Positions 1 to 14,600 are shown, counted from the first letter of the stretch. The stretch: DNA of 64,000 bases from Chaetorhynchus papuensis (GCA_013396525.1 VWYX01000389.1:379674-443673), one strand, 5' to 3'. Made by a program: numbers and translations. Notes: generated by a model not told the origin, from the letters alone.

Positions 1-1051
1 AACCCAGCTGGCTGATAAAGTGCTTTTGGTAAGAATGTCTGCAGGCAGCAAGTTACTCCCTGTTATAAAGAAGCTTTCTATAACTCTGACAGTCCAAGTA
101 AAGAAATTGCCATCACCTTTAGCTGTCTTCTAAGAGCCATAAATATTGCTGTATTACTAAAGTTCAGTTGAAAATAATTCTGGTATTCAGTTTAGAAAAC
201 TGCACATTTTGCAGTAGCTCAGAACCCTGTATAAAGTGTTAGATCGTTTTGTCCATGAGGGAAATTGCCCTCTCATCCCTGTGTAGTAGGTTTATTTTGG
301 GTTTAGGCTGGGGCAAAGGATTTGGGTTTCTTTGGTCTCAGTCTTTTCTTTTGTACATAGTAGTGCTCTCTCTGCTGGCTGATGGGAGGAGGAGGGTCTG
401 TGATTGAGGTTACGCAACCCTTCTGAGTGTCTGTTTTGTCTGGGCTTTCTTCATACAGCATTTATTGTGCAAAAATTTCAAGGCTTCAATCTAGAGCACT
501 TGGTCAAAGTATGTTTTTTTGAAAAGTATGTAGGCTCCTTTTTTTCATTTCATTACACAGTATTTAATTTTCTATCAAAGAATAATGCTTTTGAAGAGCT
601 TGCAGTGATGGCCGCTCAGAACAAATTAAAGGGGTGCCATTGTGTTGTGTTTAGTTTGGATTCCAAAGGGTTATTCAATACGCAAATACTTACTTGGTTT
701 TGGAAGTCTAAATATGCCAGCCATGTTTCTAATATTCTAGGAAGAATAAAAGTAAATCATTGATACAGCCAAGTAATGAACAGGAGTAACTTCATTTTTT
801 GGAACTGTTTTTTTCAATAGTTTTGGGTTTTAAAGGGTGATATTTCCATGTTCTCATAAAACAGTATCATTATCTGAACCTTGTCTAAAATACCCAAGTT
901 CATATCCTGTGTTGTGAAATATTTCTGTAGATTACATGAATTCTTTTTGTCTTGTCAGGAATAGTGAATAAACAATTAGCTGTACAGTGCTCATTTTTCT
1001 GTGCATTCAAATGTGTCTTTCTGCATTTCTGTAGTACTCAGTTGTAGACTT

Positions 1052-1112
1052 AAACCACAAATCCTAGCCTAGGAAAGTCTAGAAAACCACAAATCCTAAG
1101 AAAGTTCCTTGT
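1052..1112. repeat. Imperfect 32-bp tandem duplication
   Basis: The 15-mer AAACCACAAATCCTA occurs at 1052-1066 and again at 1084-1098, each followed by a related (G/A)GAAAGT sequence. This is a local duplication with period 32. Confidence 0.75.
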
Positions 1113-2153
1113 ACAGACATGAAAGCTGTTTCTAGTCATGAAGTTCTGGCTGGATCATTTTATCAAGTCAGAAAGGGAAAGCTTTCCATCTCTGGAAGGC
1201 CTGGTAATTTCATGGGAATCCTTGAACATCTTGGTCATGATGCAGGAGGCCTTGGTGCTTCTTCAGTACTTCCTTGCCCCACTCAGATCATCAGTGATGG
1301 AATCAGATGCTTTTCAAATTCTTGATGGCATGTTTGTGAGGTATCTTTGATGTATTTTCATGTCTGTTTTCTCAAACTGGCAAAGTTAACCTGTGTTAAG
1401 TGGGGACATGGACCATGGAGAGAGCATCTGATGTTCAGATGCAGAGTTTCAGTATGCCATTTAGTTCTTGTGTTGTGAAGCACACACCGTAGGGGTATTG
1501 CTTAGTATCTTTTTGGCATACTCAGTTCTACTCACTCCAAGTTTAAAGCAAAAGAAAGTCTGTACTGATGGGAAAATAACTTTTATCCTATTGCCTGTTA
1601 TCCTGAAACCTCACTTGTTTAACAAGTAAGAAGAAGCTGAACCTTAAGGAATTTCTGCAAAACACTGGTAAGACATGTGAAGGACAGGTGTTTTTTTAAA
1701 GATGTTTTAATTATGTTGCACATGTTTTTGAAAAATTATGACTGGTTAGTAAATCAGATTAAAATTTCTGCAGAAGTTGTTGGTTTTCCTTATCAGTTAA
1801 TTTTCTAGATGGGCACATAAATTCACATATAAAAATAAGTAACTGTTTTTCAATGTAGGCCAACATCACCTGTATAAATATTGTAGCTTGCACTAATATT
1901 TTTTTTTTTTTATTCTTCTGCTGTGTATTTTTTCTTAGGACTTCATTTTTGTTGTTGCGTTGACTCTATTTGAAAGCATTCTTGAATCAACTCATTCTGG
2001 TTCTGTTAAGTCAGAAGTTGAATATCTCTCTAATGTCTGGTTGCAATACAAATTCTTACTTTCTTATCACCATTTAGTAAACACAATTGTATATTGTACT
2101 CTCCTTTGATTTTTTCCCCACAGCAGTAGAAAACTGAAAGGAAACATGTGGTG

Positions 2154-2200
2154 TATCAAGTTGAATTTCAAGCTGGATTTCAAGTATCAAGTTGGATTTC
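2154..2200. repeat. Short direct repeat of TATCAAGTTG(G/A)ATTT
   Basis: Copies lie at 2154 and 2185, 31 bases apart, with a related CAAGCTGGATTTCAAG between them. It is probably replication slippage in the intron. Confidence 0.7.
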
Positions 2201-4801
2201 TCTCTGTTGTATTAGAGAGTGTAAGACCATGATCTCCATCCTATAAATAATTTTGAAGGCTAAGCTTATAAAGGCCAAAGCACTAATTACAGGAATCGAC
2301 TTCTGGAGAGAACAAGCTAAAACCAGTTGTGAAGTATTACTAATATGTTCTAGTTACAATTCAGCTTTTTTAAAGAGAGATTTTTGAAACCATCGATTTT
2401 AACTAGCCATCTAGAGAAATGTAAAGAAACCTGTCTTGTCCAATGGTATTAAGTTGTATTTTATTGATAACATTGAAACAGTTGAAGCCTCATCACCCCT
2501 TCCCATTCCCACCAGGAAGTAATGACTGTGCTACTGTTAGAAAAGAACCTTCTAAAACACAGTTAAGGCTTAAAAGCTATATGCACTAATTAACAAAATA
2601 CAGTGAACATTTAAGCTGTTAATAGCCGCAACATCCCTGATGCATAGACCTTCAATATGCTAACACTGCATAACAGTTCTCTATTGTGCATCTCTTTAAT
2701 GAGGGTAACTGTGTCCGTTCTTTTCTTGCTTCACTACCTGCTGTGTATGGAAATTATGTACACTATTTAGCACTTTCTTTCAACTTTTAAAGTGCATGCA
2801 TATTAGATAGAAGCATTACATCCTGCATTAGGGTAAGGGAGAGCTTTTAACAGGTCTGATTTCCTTGTAGTTTCTGAAGTGCAACTTTTCTTCTTCTAAA
2901 AAGCATGCACTAACAGGGATTTTGCTCTAAATTTGCATTTCTTGATTGGGGATTTGCTTCTGTTTTTCTCTCCTGTGTCTCACACTACTTGTAACTGCAT
3001 GGGCAAAGATCTGTTAGAGAAATCACTTTCTCTATAAAGGCAATGTGAAGAATAGAGAACATGCATCACAATGAAGGCAGGCATTGGTTGAATTTCCTGA
3101 TACTGTTCTTAGTAGCAGACCATACAGTAATGTGACAGAACTGTCAAGCTAAACTTTAAAACACTGCTTTTTGCCCTTTTTTTCACCCTCACCTTTGAGC
3201 GGTACCTTTTTTAAATAAACAGAAGCCTAAATAGTTTGCTGAATTTTAAACCTTAAATGCTGCTCCATAGCTACCATTCAGTAGGGTATAAATTAATTGG
3301 TAGTTGGGAGGAGAAGAGCACTGGAAAATGCACAATAATGGAATTTAAATTATAGCATTCTTTGCTCTTGTTTCCAGCCTGGGTACACGGTTAGTGAGTG
3401 AAAACTGAATTCACAATTAATGTTTCATACATTGTAGTGATAATGTTTCTTATGACTTGAATTCATCATAGAAAATCTTACCAGAGTTATCAGTTCCTAA
3501 GATGTTGCTGTACATCCAAATGGGTACTCAACAGCTCAGACCTTAGAATATTTGCTATCCAGGTTGGATTAGGACTTGACCAAGGTGTTCCTGCCTCACA
3601 GCAGCAATTCCACTTCCTGAGTGTAAGTAGTTTCCCAGTTCCCTGCAGGCTCTGAATGTTTTGCTCCCTTGGGTCTTTTGGAGCTTCAATGGATAAGGGA
3701 GCTTTGAGGAAAAGCCACATATTTAACATCAGTTAAAACCCTTTCCAAAGGCTGAAGATTATGGAACAAGTAATACCTGAATTTGGGAACTCTACTGGGG
3801 CCTTACTTGGAGATTTTCTTAATTAGTACTTCAAAGGAAGCTTTTTAAGATTTTCAGATGGGCATAAAGCATAATTTTTAATTTTTCTGTTCCTGGCAGA
3901 ATTACTGAAAAACAGTAACCTTAAAAAAATGCATTTAAGTCATATGTTTATGGTTTATTTTGTAAATACACACAACTTCTAATGAATGTTGAAAGTAAGT
4001 ACTTTATTAAACTGGCATCAGAAATGTACAGAAAATATAGAAATTATTTCCAGCGCACAAGAGTAGCCTGAATTTTGTCTTTCCCTTCAGATATGAAGAC
4101 CTTATCCTGAATTGCTGGTTAAGTTTCTTGGTGTCCATGATCAAAACTGCATTTTAGAGACTCTAAGTCATCGGTAATGAATAATTCACCAAGATATTAT
4201 TGAAATACTATGTTTAGCTTTGCAAGACAATCTGCTTACTGTGACTTATGCTAGGATTATATTATAAATAATCAGAACTGCAAACTGAATAAATTATGTT
4301 TGAAAAACATGCCACCACTGAACTGCAAGTGCACTACAATATGCTGTTTATTTAATAGTACATACAAAATTGAACTAACCAGGGGATTAGGTACAAAGTT
4401 CTTTATCCTAGGTAGTGTCTATCTGCTAGTATTTCTGTCTGCTTTCCTTCAAAGCTTTTTCCTGCCTATTCTCTTGTTTTCCACTGAGAAACAATATCAG
4501 TAAGAGCAGTTGCTTATGGTAGTACAGCAGAGAAGTGTTGCCATAATGTAAATTATTCTAAGATAAATCAGTTTGTTTCAATTGCTTGGTTATCCTCTTT
4601 CTAAATGCAGGTAAACTAAGACTGCCTTTTCTTTGATTTGAAAGTCTGTCATCTAAAAATGTGGCTGTAGTCTTACTCTTCACTAATTTACTTTCTTGCA
4701 TGTTTTCTAATCTGAGCATTGTGAATTCCTAGCAGAGTGCTTGAAATTTGTGCACTGTAGAAGATTGTATTTTTAAAAGGCCTCAAAGACCCCGCCACTT
4801 C

Positions 4802-4819
4802 TGTGTGTGTGTGTGTGTG
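4802..4819. repeat. (TG)9 microsatellite
   Basis: There are nine uninterrupted TG dinucleotides in intron 2. Confidence 0.95.
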
Positions 4820-7326
4820 AGCAAAATATTTGCTTACATATGCTTTGGATGAGTTCTAGAAAGTATGCTTTCTCTAAATATTGTTGGGATACAAGAAAAA
4901 GTAATTGCAAGATCTTCTGCTATGTTGTTCTACATAACCACGCTGTTTGTCATTCCATCAGTTTGAAAAGCGTCACATCTACTTTGAAGTCTCTTATGAG
5001 TACTAGTAGCAACATCAGTCTATTTTTATGAAGGATACTCTCTGTCCCTGATTGCCCCAGCTCTCCTCCGTTTGATAATGATTTTCTTAATTTCAGATAT
5101 ATGGAGAAACAAAAGTGTAAACCCAGCTATTTGATTTCCTTTCTTTTTAACGTTTTTTTATTTACCCAGACAACATCTATACAGCTAAGACATACTGTTA
5201 CAGGAAAAAAACATGCAGTATTAATACATTTTTGTTGCTGGTGATATTTTCTTGGCAGAAAAATGATACTGAACATGAAATGTCTGTGCTGAAAGTGGGA
5301 CTTAGGTGTTTCAACTGTTTCATTTTTAAATTTCTGAAATGTTGTTTACTTGTCCGTCAAAATGCAGGCTAAATGGTAGTTATTTTTTGCAAGTGTGTCA
5401 ATAAAAATGCATTTGAGGCATCTTGTCAGGATACTGAGAGGTGCCGAATCACAGATTTCTGTTTTTCTTTTCAGTGTTGTAGTGTAAACTAACAAAAGCA
5501 CAACTCAGCAGCTTTTCCCATTATTTGCCAGTAATCACTTTTATAAATACCAATTTTCTATGACTTTTGGAGGAGATGTGAATACAAAATTTGGGGATGT
5601 ACTGCAGACTTCAAGTGAAGCGTTTTAAAGATGTTAAAGAAGGGCTGTTGAGAACGATGTTTTCTACTTTCTACTGTGAAGTAACATTCCAGTCATTATT
5701 CCTGTTTGCTTTTTCCTCGTGTTTTACTCAAATCACAGATTCAAAGAGATGTTGGTTTCATAGCATGTGGAATGTCTTACGCCATTTTATTTGTAGTCTC
5801 TCATATAAGCAAGTATAGGATAATATTAAGCATGTAAAATATTGGGAAAGTGTAGTGAGCCTTTGCGGCAGGACAACAGGGAAGTTATCAAGGAGTTTTT
5901 GCAACTGCAGTGAATGCTCAGACATCATGGTTGCTATAGTTTTGCCTCAGCTGTGAAATACAAACTGATGAATAGAAATGCTGAAACTACCAGTGCTTGT
6001 TTTTGATTCTGACGCTTCCTTTACATAATGGCAGTCAGCAATCAAAAAAGTATTATAGTAGACTTAGCCTGATTCCAGTAGTGTGATGGTTTCTGCTTCT
6101 GTTAGACCTACTTTTCCTCATTTTCAGTTTCTCTTTAGTTTTTTACAAAACTGCTTGTGAAAAGACATTTTCTTTTAATGGACGCTTTCATGAAATCTTT
6201 GTTATTATCAAATGCTGTTTCCTGTTTAGAATGTTTGATTTTCTTTTTAAAAATACAATTCTTTAGGTGCTTTTTTCAGCATCTTTGTTAATCACTCTGC
6301 AGGATGGCTACATGGGAAAATATGTTATGAGTAATACCATGTTGTTCACCGTTTACTGTGATAATGCAAAATGATTGTGAAGCCTGAAAGAAAACTGTAT
6401 CCTGTGTGATACAAAGTTTCCTAAGGGCAAATATGCTTTTTCCCCTTGTTTTGTCTGTAGCTGTTAGATAAATGTTGTCTGACCATGTTTAGCTCATTCT
6501 GCTCCATTTTTCAACTTGCAATTTACATAGCAGATTCTGTTCTCTTGCATTTCCTTTAAAAATATTGTATTGAAATGTTGAAACATAAATGTTCTGATCC
6601 TGACTTACAGTTAAGCAGCTGAGCACATTAAATAAAAAATTCTTTTCACAGCAGCTAGTTTGTGGGTATTATGCAAGATGTTCTGTGCTTTGATAGAACA
6701 ACTTCTAAATAAAGTGAATTGCAACATGATTTATAAAAACTTTACGTACTTAGTCTGGTAAAACATATTGGTGGTGGGGAAGAGAGCAAGCTGTTGTAAA
6801 CTCCTATAAAGTACAGAAAACTTCTCCTTTCTCTCCATTCTAACAAGTGTAAAACTATTGAGGTTAAGTAGGTGGGGCAACCGGAAGTAATTGCTAAGGC
6901 CAGTGGCATTTTTGTGGTTTAATAAAGGCAGAAGCTAATTATTCAGTTTTTATTTAAGTGAAATGATGCCAAAAAGGAGGTTCCTGCAGAGCAGCTGCAC
7001 TCCTTCAGTGTTACCCTAATTTACCACAGACACAACTGTCACAAATAGAACTTTTAAACTTGATATATAGCCACGAAAGTAAGGAGCCCTTTGTCTGGAA
7101 TGCATGCAGAAGAACTCCTTTATACAAATCAACCGGCAGATGACGGACAATGATGAAAATTTGATTCTTTGAAGTCATAATGGTCATTGAAATGTGTGAA
7201 ATTCTGGTATTGAAAAGAGAGCGGCTAGCAAGACTCTAAATCCTGGGTGGTTGCTGGAAGCTTGCTGGGAGGTTTTTCTGTGTTTTGACATCAACTTCCC
7301 ATTGCTTGTTCCCTGTTTCCTTTATT

Positions 7327-7358
7327 AAAAAAAAAAAAAAAAAGGTGGTGGGGGGGGG
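7327..7358. repeat. A17 run followed by G-rich run
   Basis: Seventeen A are followed by GGTGGT and nine G. It could be a degraded retroposon tail, but no body is recognisable on either side. Confidence 0.9.
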
Positions 7359-10174
7359 AGTGCTAAACTGTAGGTAGTTAATAGTGGTTATGTACAGTTT
7401 CTGTCTTTGTGGTGAAAGAAATGCCATAGAAGAAACATGACACCTTTATGCACACCTGACCCATCTATTCAAAACCATTTGTTTTCAGAGCTACTTTCAA
7501 TCATTTTGTCTCTTTCCTTTAATTAGAGAGTTCCATTTCTTGTCCCCTTTGGAATTTGTGCTATTAGTGGAGTACTTAAAAGAAGGAAATTCTCATTTCC
7601 TTTAAAAGTCATCTTCATGCTGAATAGTGCTTTCATTGACACTGCCTCTGTGAATCAGTTCTTCTCCTTGCTGCATAGCACATTTCATTTCTTTTTACCC
7701 TTTCCAGAACAGCTTTAGCAAGCTTTCCACTATGACAAACATTCTTAAATAATGTAAGTTATAATAAAGGAAACCCCCTACATCTGTAAGCAATTTTATG
7801 CGATTTATGCTGTTTAAAAAAAAAATATTTTGTCCCTTTCAGCTTATTCCAAGAAGAGACAAAATGCCTCAAAATGAGTATTAAAATTTTCTTGAGTTAC
7901 AAAAAAATATTCAATTATTCAACTGTTGAATGCTATTCAAATAATATATATATTAAGAAAAACAGAATGTCAGAATGCACCTTTTAGATGACAGCCTGTT
8001 TTAAAAATGCGAAACAGGGTTATTAATTTTTAGTGAAGTAAACCTATACAGTTCAAATCTCAAGTGTTTTATATTGTCATCTAATATATTTAAGATTTTG
8101 AATGCTGAGCACCTCACTAGTATCTTAATATGCTAATACAGCAAAATTCATTAAGGAACACTTCGAAAAAAAAAAAGATTGTAATGTGAAACCAGCTGTC
8201 AAAAATATCTTTGTTTTGGAAAGTTGGTTCACAGGTAGTTTCAATGAGAACTTGAACTCAGAACAAAGCACTGAAGACCCAGTAAAGAGTTCAACCCAAT
8301 GCAGCATAGTTCTTTTCAAGTATTATATTGTTTTAATGGCATCTTGGAGCGGGAGCTTTAGCCCATTGAAATGTCGCTTAAAGGACAGGTTCTTCTGTCA
8401 CTAGCTGGAGCTGTGTGGATGAAATGATCACAATAGAGTGTTGTAATGCATTTTAAAAGTGTGAGAAATCAGTTTGTCTAGACTAAGAGTGCGCCTACAG
8501 GGAATAGGAATCTTAGAGCTTCTGTGCTCTTTAGGTGTCAAGTATGTGATAGATGCCAAGCCTTTTTATTCCATATCTTTGGCAACAGCTCAGCTATGCT
8601 ACAGTACCTTACATGTCTACAGCAAGCAAAATCAGTGATTTTATGTCAGGACAACTTGAGCTTCAGCAACCAGAAACTCATTGTCCTAACAACTGTCTGT
8701 TCAATTGCCAGCTTTTTAAAATGGGAAGATATCAATAAATGATTGCTAGATTCCCAGAAAGCATGGAAACTCTAGCTATAATGAATGTAGTATGGAGAGC
8801 TAGCAACACCATGTAGATATTCCAGTTTTGGAAAGCAGGCAGGTTTTAATTTTTAGTTTGAAAATATTTTTATGGGATTAATCCTGTATTATTAGTGAAA
8901 TAACCTTGATTTAGAGCCGAGTGCCCAAGAAAAACATGGCTTGAAGGGCTTGTCTGGGGTTTTGGTTTTACTTTCACCCAGATAAACAAGTCTAGGCATT
9001 TCTTTACTATGGTTATCTCATAAATATAGCATTTTCTGGTTTTAACCCTCCTTTTAAGATTGTGTTCTGTATGCACTGTGTAATATTTTTATGATTTTCT
9101 GGTGTTAAGTCTTCAAAAGAGAAAATAGTATATGTCCATAATGTTATTTAACATAGTATCTTTATTTTAGTACTTCCAGATTATTCTGGAAGAATTCAAA
9201 AACTTCTAAATCTGAAGCATAAAATTCATAATGGACTTATGAGTTCCTGAGATTAATAACAGTAAAAAAAAATTATAGTTTTGAGCTGTTTTGAAGTTGA
9301 CATATCTGGAAGTATCTGATGATAACAACCCCAGCATTTTTGCACATACCATATTGTTTGGGAGCAGAAAAAGAAATTTTTTGTGAATATTGCTACGTTT
9401 TCTCATGTTTATTAAACAGAAACCAAGGCTAGTATTTCAGCCTATTTGTATAAACAAGCAAGCTGAAACTTTGAATCCTCACCAGACTTCACTGCAGGTA
9501 AAAATTCCTTTTTGTTAAACAAAGCACTTTGCCAATTCAAATCAGAAAAAAATTAAGCAAATTCCTTCTAAAACTGCAGTTTAAGCTTCAGCAGTGAGAA
9601 ATGCCAGTCTGTCAGAAGGTATTTTTACATAGGTGTTGCAACATTCCAGTGGCTGGTACTGCTTCTCTTTCATATCACTGGTAGACTCATACTAAAAATA
9701 AGCATGACTTGGTCCAAATGAAAGCATTTATAATGGAATTGTTAAGATACTTTGACAGTTTCTTTTGATAGTTTGGGTAGAAATGTCAGAAGTTGGAAAG
9801 CTAGTGTGGATGCTTGTTTGTTGCCCCTCCTGTCCTAATAGCAAATGCAAGTCAAATGCTTTAAACTACCTCCCTTTTGTAGTTTTGAGGGGCTGATCTC
9901 CCAAAATTTATTTTCTGAAGTAAAATTGAAAATAAGAACTGCTGCATTTCAAAGGATGGTCTGCTGATTTCATCAGGAAATTTTAGTTTGCCACAAAGCA
10001 AAATCCCGTAAAGTTAGTAGGTACATTTTTGTAAAACCATGGTGTTCTATTTAAACTTGTTTCTCTTTTCATTAAGTCATGGCAATACTGTCAAGATGAG
10101 TTAAGTATGCCCAAAGTTTTGCTGCAGTTTCCTGGACTGTTAGCAGTTTACTACTTGTTCCTGGAGAGACAGAA

Positions 10175-10196
10175 GGGGAGGGGAGGGCAGGGAGGG
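10175..10196 (+). other. Putative G-quadruplex motif in intron 2
   Basis: Five G tracts (4, 4, 3, 3 and 3 bases) are separated by loops of one or two bases (A, A, CA, A). It lies on the sense strand of NDUFS4, about 1.25 kb upstream of exon 3, so it would also be present in the pre-mRNA. Confidence 0.7.
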
Positions 10197-11447
10197 AGAC
10201 TGAGGAGCTCCCACTGGCCTTTTAAGTATGTAAGGAACAGGAGTAGTTTAGCCCTCTTAGAGATAGATGGATTTGATGTTTGATTTCACTCTTTGCTAGG
10301 GTGAACTGACAGGTTAATTTTATATAATTACTGTTTAGTTTTTAGCGAGCATGTTCACTTTAATTATATCAGATACTGCTGAGGGTAATTTTTCATAGCA
10401 ATTCTTGTGAGGTTTTTCCCTATCTTACGCTTTGTTAAAGTCAGTTAATATTTTTAGGCTGGTTTGAAGGATTTATCTGTGTTGGGTGTATCTGGGGGGA
10501 CGCTCAACAAAGCTCATCCCTCCCCAGTGGAGAAGGGGATCCTACTACTGGTTATAAACAATGTTACATATCTTTTTTTTCTTTGAAGATTGGCATCTCC
10601 TAAATAAGTTTTTCCTTCACAAATATACTGAAGACTGTTACCAGTATTAAATGTCCCTGTCTTGATCTTGAATATCAACAAAACTGTCAAACACTGAGTC
10701 ATAGCTTGAAACATGAAGAGGAGGTCAACTTTATGTAATAACTAATGACTAGAGAAGTAAGAGAGCTGAATTCTAGTCCCTGCTCTGCAGTCTCAAACAA
10801 TCAGTATATTGTGCAAAAGGTACTACTTTTTGCCTCTTCCTTCATGCTGAGCATAGCTTCTTGAGTCAGCATAGGTGTTGGTGTCTCTTAACTATATACA
10901 GAGCTAAGCCCAAGGAAAAGCACTTACACTGCAGCACATACTTGGCTGGCAAGTATTTTGGTGAACAGTCCTGTTCATATGAAGTTCGGGCTCCTAATGG
11001 TAATGTAAAATTTTGGAATTTGTCAATATTTCAGTCTGTGCTCTTAATATTTTCATGAAGGAAGAAAGCGTTTGCACATCTCCACATTTGCTTTAGTTGG
11101 TGCAAGTGGAAGCAGTCCTGACTTTGCAGCTGTGGACTGCAGAGAAGGATGGGGGGAAATGTCCTGTCCCTCCTCTGGCACTAGCTGTTTTGTAGGTGGG
11201 AGATGAGCAGGGTCAGGTAACTGATCCAGGGAAAGCCTAACTCAGCTGGGGAAGCAGAATGATAGCAGCCCTAACATCTGTCACCTTCAATTGTTCTCAG
11301 TTGAAGTCATAATGTACTTCTCTAAATTTTTTTTCATCTTTTGTAATTTTAAAAGTAAAGTATGAAATTATGTAAAAAGCATAAGCAATATTATTTTACA
11401 AGCCTCTTACAGACCCTTTTTAACAAGTCACATTATGTTTTTCTTAG

Positions 11448-11620
11448 GATATCACTACTTTAACTGGTGTTCCAGATGAGCACATCAAAACCAGGAAAGT
11501 TCACATTTTTGTTCCAGCACGTAATGCAATGCAGTCAGGACTTAACAACACAAAGAAATGGAAGATGGAATTTGATAACAGGGAGCGCTGGGAGAACCCT
11601 TTGATGGGCTGGGCATCTAC
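11448..11620 (+). CDS. NDUFS4: NDUFS4 exon 3 (internal coding exon)
   Basis: The exon is 173 bp, entered in phase 0 and left after two bases of a codon. It encodes 57 full codons from DITTLTGVP to ENPLMGWAS plus the first two bases of a threonine codon. The acceptor is TTTTTCTTAG and the donor is GTGAGT. The length and the phase match human exon 3 (c.178-350). This segment begins the conserved ETC complex I subunit domain and carries the RKVHIFVPARN strand and the WKMEFDNRERWENP motif. Confidence 0.97.
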
Positions 11621-14600
11621 GTGAGTACTTACTGAATTTGAAAATACTTTTCTTCTATATTCGGCTCTCACTAGCAATCTAAATATGAAATATCCTTTCT
11701 ACCTGTAAATCTGGTTGTGTTTTAACAGTACTTACAGTAAGTGGTTGGGTTTGTTTGTTGTATGATTTATGATCTGTTAAGTTTAAAAGCAGATTTTTGC
11801 TCACAACATCATCTGGAAGAGTTTGAAAAAGATGTTAACAACCAGAAATTTCAATGATTACATTGTGGTGATGTTACTGTGTGGCAGCATCAGGGCCAGA
11901 AAGTCATTTGTTACATAAAGTAGTAAATCATTCTCAGCTCTCAGTTGCATCTTTTAAACAAAACCAACAGTACTTTCGGATTTTTTTAATCCTGAGGATC
12001 TAAAATGAGGAGTCATAACTAATAAAAAACCACAACAAACCAAGCTATTTAAAATATTACACTGTTTCATTGTCAGTATTACTATTAAAAACTCTTAAGT
12101 ACACAAAAAGTACAGAAAGGTACTACTTTTGAATGCATCTAATTTTTAATTCTTTTCTTTCCTTATAAGAATACACTACCTGCATTTCACAGCATGGTTA
12201 GAATTCCTCTGAGAACTATGCCAGCAATTCCTCTGAAAATATTGTAATTTTGATTTGAAGCTGTCTCCTTTGAGGCATACTGAGAATAGTTAATTATTAT
12301 ACATAAACCAAAGTCAGCCACTAAAGATTATTTTTCAAACTTCAGAAAGAATAAAATGTGTACTGAAAATATCTGGCTGCAATCATATTAGCACTTATGA
12401 TCAAAGAATACAAAATTCTGTGAAAGAAAACTTTAAAACCTTAAACATGAAATAATCTGAGGATGCATTTTTTAAGATTTATTAACATTCTAAATCAAAT
12501 CACAGAAATTTTTTTTTAGTTCAAAGTGACTCTGAAATCAAGTCTTCCTGTTGCATTGTTTTCTCATAAAAATTGGAGGATGCTCTACATAAGTTTTTAT
12601 TTTGGGGTAGGGTAGGGAAAGGAATTTCTCATGGGTAAGCAAGCTCCAGGTAGGATAAAAGCAAGTGCTCTGTTGAGAATTGACACTGCTAGGTTAATGG
12701 TTTTGTAAATTAGTTTGTATCAGTTCATTTTTAAGGCATTCTTGTAAGAACTGTTAGTGTACACTCTGGTGTTACCATTCAACACCCAAAAACACCTAAG
12801 AGTTTTTTCTCTTGAGATGTAATTTCTGCAAAGAACATTTCTAAGACATTTTTCCATTTCCTTTTGAATAATGTAATGGGATTAGTGGATTAGAGCTCTT
12901 TAGGGTCTACATATTAAAGCCCTTTTTTCTCTGAACTCAATATACTTATTTACCTATAGGACTTTCCTATATTTCTGTCATTTTACAGTCTTGTTTGGGG
13001 TTGGGGGTTTTTTTGCACTTGCTGTTTCTTGGCTGTTGGGGCTTTTTTTCAGTGAAGATTATCCAGTTATAGATCTAAGTAAAATGGACCCATGGCATTT
13101 TTTTTTAATTGGGAGGTTTCGTTACAAGAATGCCTAAAGACAGTTCTCAAGTACACCTTATAATATAAAGTGAAGTTTCCATTGTATGAGATCTCATAAG
13201 AGAACAAAATGTGGAATCCTAGTTTCCAGTGACTGATAAAACAATTTGGGGTAGGCGTAGGAAGTTCTGCAGCATTGGAACTGCTGACACTATCAGGACA
13301 TCATGCTGGACATCCTGAAATAAAGTTTGCTCACACAGATAGCTCATTTATAGAAATAAATCAGAACTGTATTTTGATTGAATGAAAGATGATTCCACAT
13401 AAAACAGAAGAAATAATTTCTGCAAAATTCTAATTTCCCAACTACCTCTGTCCTGGAAGGCTTTTGCCATATTTGCAGTACTGAACGGGCACTGGTACCT
13501 CACTATGCTTCAGACTTAAAGCTTCTTTGTTCCTTTTTAGTAGTGTTGAAAAGATTTTTCTAATGCCAGTCATGGAAGAGAATAACAATAAGCAAAAGTT
13601 GTCACAATATTGCAGTACACAGGGGCCACTTCATTCTCCACTGGTCATGTCATGAACTAATTCTTAGTTCCTAATTCACTTACTGCTGTTATAAGAGAAA
13701 TCTTTAAGTGTCTTCAAGAGAGTCTGTCACAGTGGCTTGCAAAAGTGTAATTTCTGTCTTTAACCTGTTTTTGCTTGTTTGTTTGTTGTGTGGTTTTTTT
13801 TGTTTGTTTCTGATTTTTTTATTGGGGTGTATATTGGATATATCGTGAACTCCATTTTACCATGTGTACATCAGATAAAATTACACTGTTGTCTTTGCTG
13901 GAAGCGAGATTCCCCCTTTTTCCCCTCCCCCTTCGCCAGTCACAGGCTTTGTCCTTTATTGTAGAGAGTTCAGTGTATCTTTGGTCTTTTCTCTTCATTT
14001 ATCCTTCTAGCTTCAAAGAGAGAACAGTTGAGAGGCAGCTCCTTCAATAGTTTGTTGCAATTTGGTCTTGTGTTTCCAGTTGTCTCCCAGGCTCATAGGC
14101 AGTGTTGTCTCAGGGAGGCTTTATCTATCTTTGTGTTGCTACAACCAGTATCTCATTTCTTTAAGAGTTAAAACCTCTCTTTTTTTTTTCATCCTTTGTG
14201 CTTAAATTGAGCTTTTATAGCAATAAATAAGGCAATTTCATGTTTTAACTGAGATTTTAATTTGTTTCAAAAGGCTTTATGGTGTTCCAGTCCTTTCAAA
14301 AATGCAGTTTAAGAATAGCTGGTCATCTAAAACTAGCTACTATGTAATTTGTTAGCAGTTTGCATTTTGGAGCTTCATTTTTAGTTGAGGCCTGTGATCT
14401 ACTTGCTGTATAGGAATAAATTGCGGAGGTCATGTGACCTCAGCCAAAGCAGAACTCTCAATATTTTTTCTGGACTTTTCAATTTCTGCTTAATTCCTTC
14501 TCTTGTGCTGCTCTACAGACTCTTGGTCTCCTTGAAATGTTCAGAATTACGTGAAATCTTACAAAAAGAGAGGGATTTTACAGATTTAAATTAAAAAGAG

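Larger units (their letters stand above)
1..11447 (+). other. NDUFS4: NDUFS4 intron 2, 3' part
   Basis: No coding exon is visible. Open frames here are short and show no family signature. I looked for exon 2 (about 79 bp ending in a VDEKL-type sequence before a GT donor) and did not find it, so the intron starts upstream of the window. The stretch is AT-rich, with a (TG)9 tract at 4802, an A17 run next to a G-rich run at 7327, a G-quadruplex motif at 10175 and short tandem duplications near 1052 and 2154. A stretch near 10765-10850 is faintly reminiscent of an old MIR-like SINE but too weak to call. Confidence 0.85.

Noticed and set aside
404..763. 119-residue open frame near the window start
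   Set aside because: It lies in NDUFS4 intron 2, has no family signature, and is rich in Phe, Leu and Lys as expected from translated AT-rich intron.
7150..7165. Possible NDUFS4 exon 2 end (NDENL reading, like VDEKL)
   Set aside because: The sequence continues ATTTGATTC with no GT donor, and the upstream codons do not match the expected exon 2 peptide.
10765..10850. Possible MIR-like SINE relic (GAATTCTAGTCCCTGCTCTG)
   Set aside because: Only one short block resembles MIR; similarity is too weak without a profile search.
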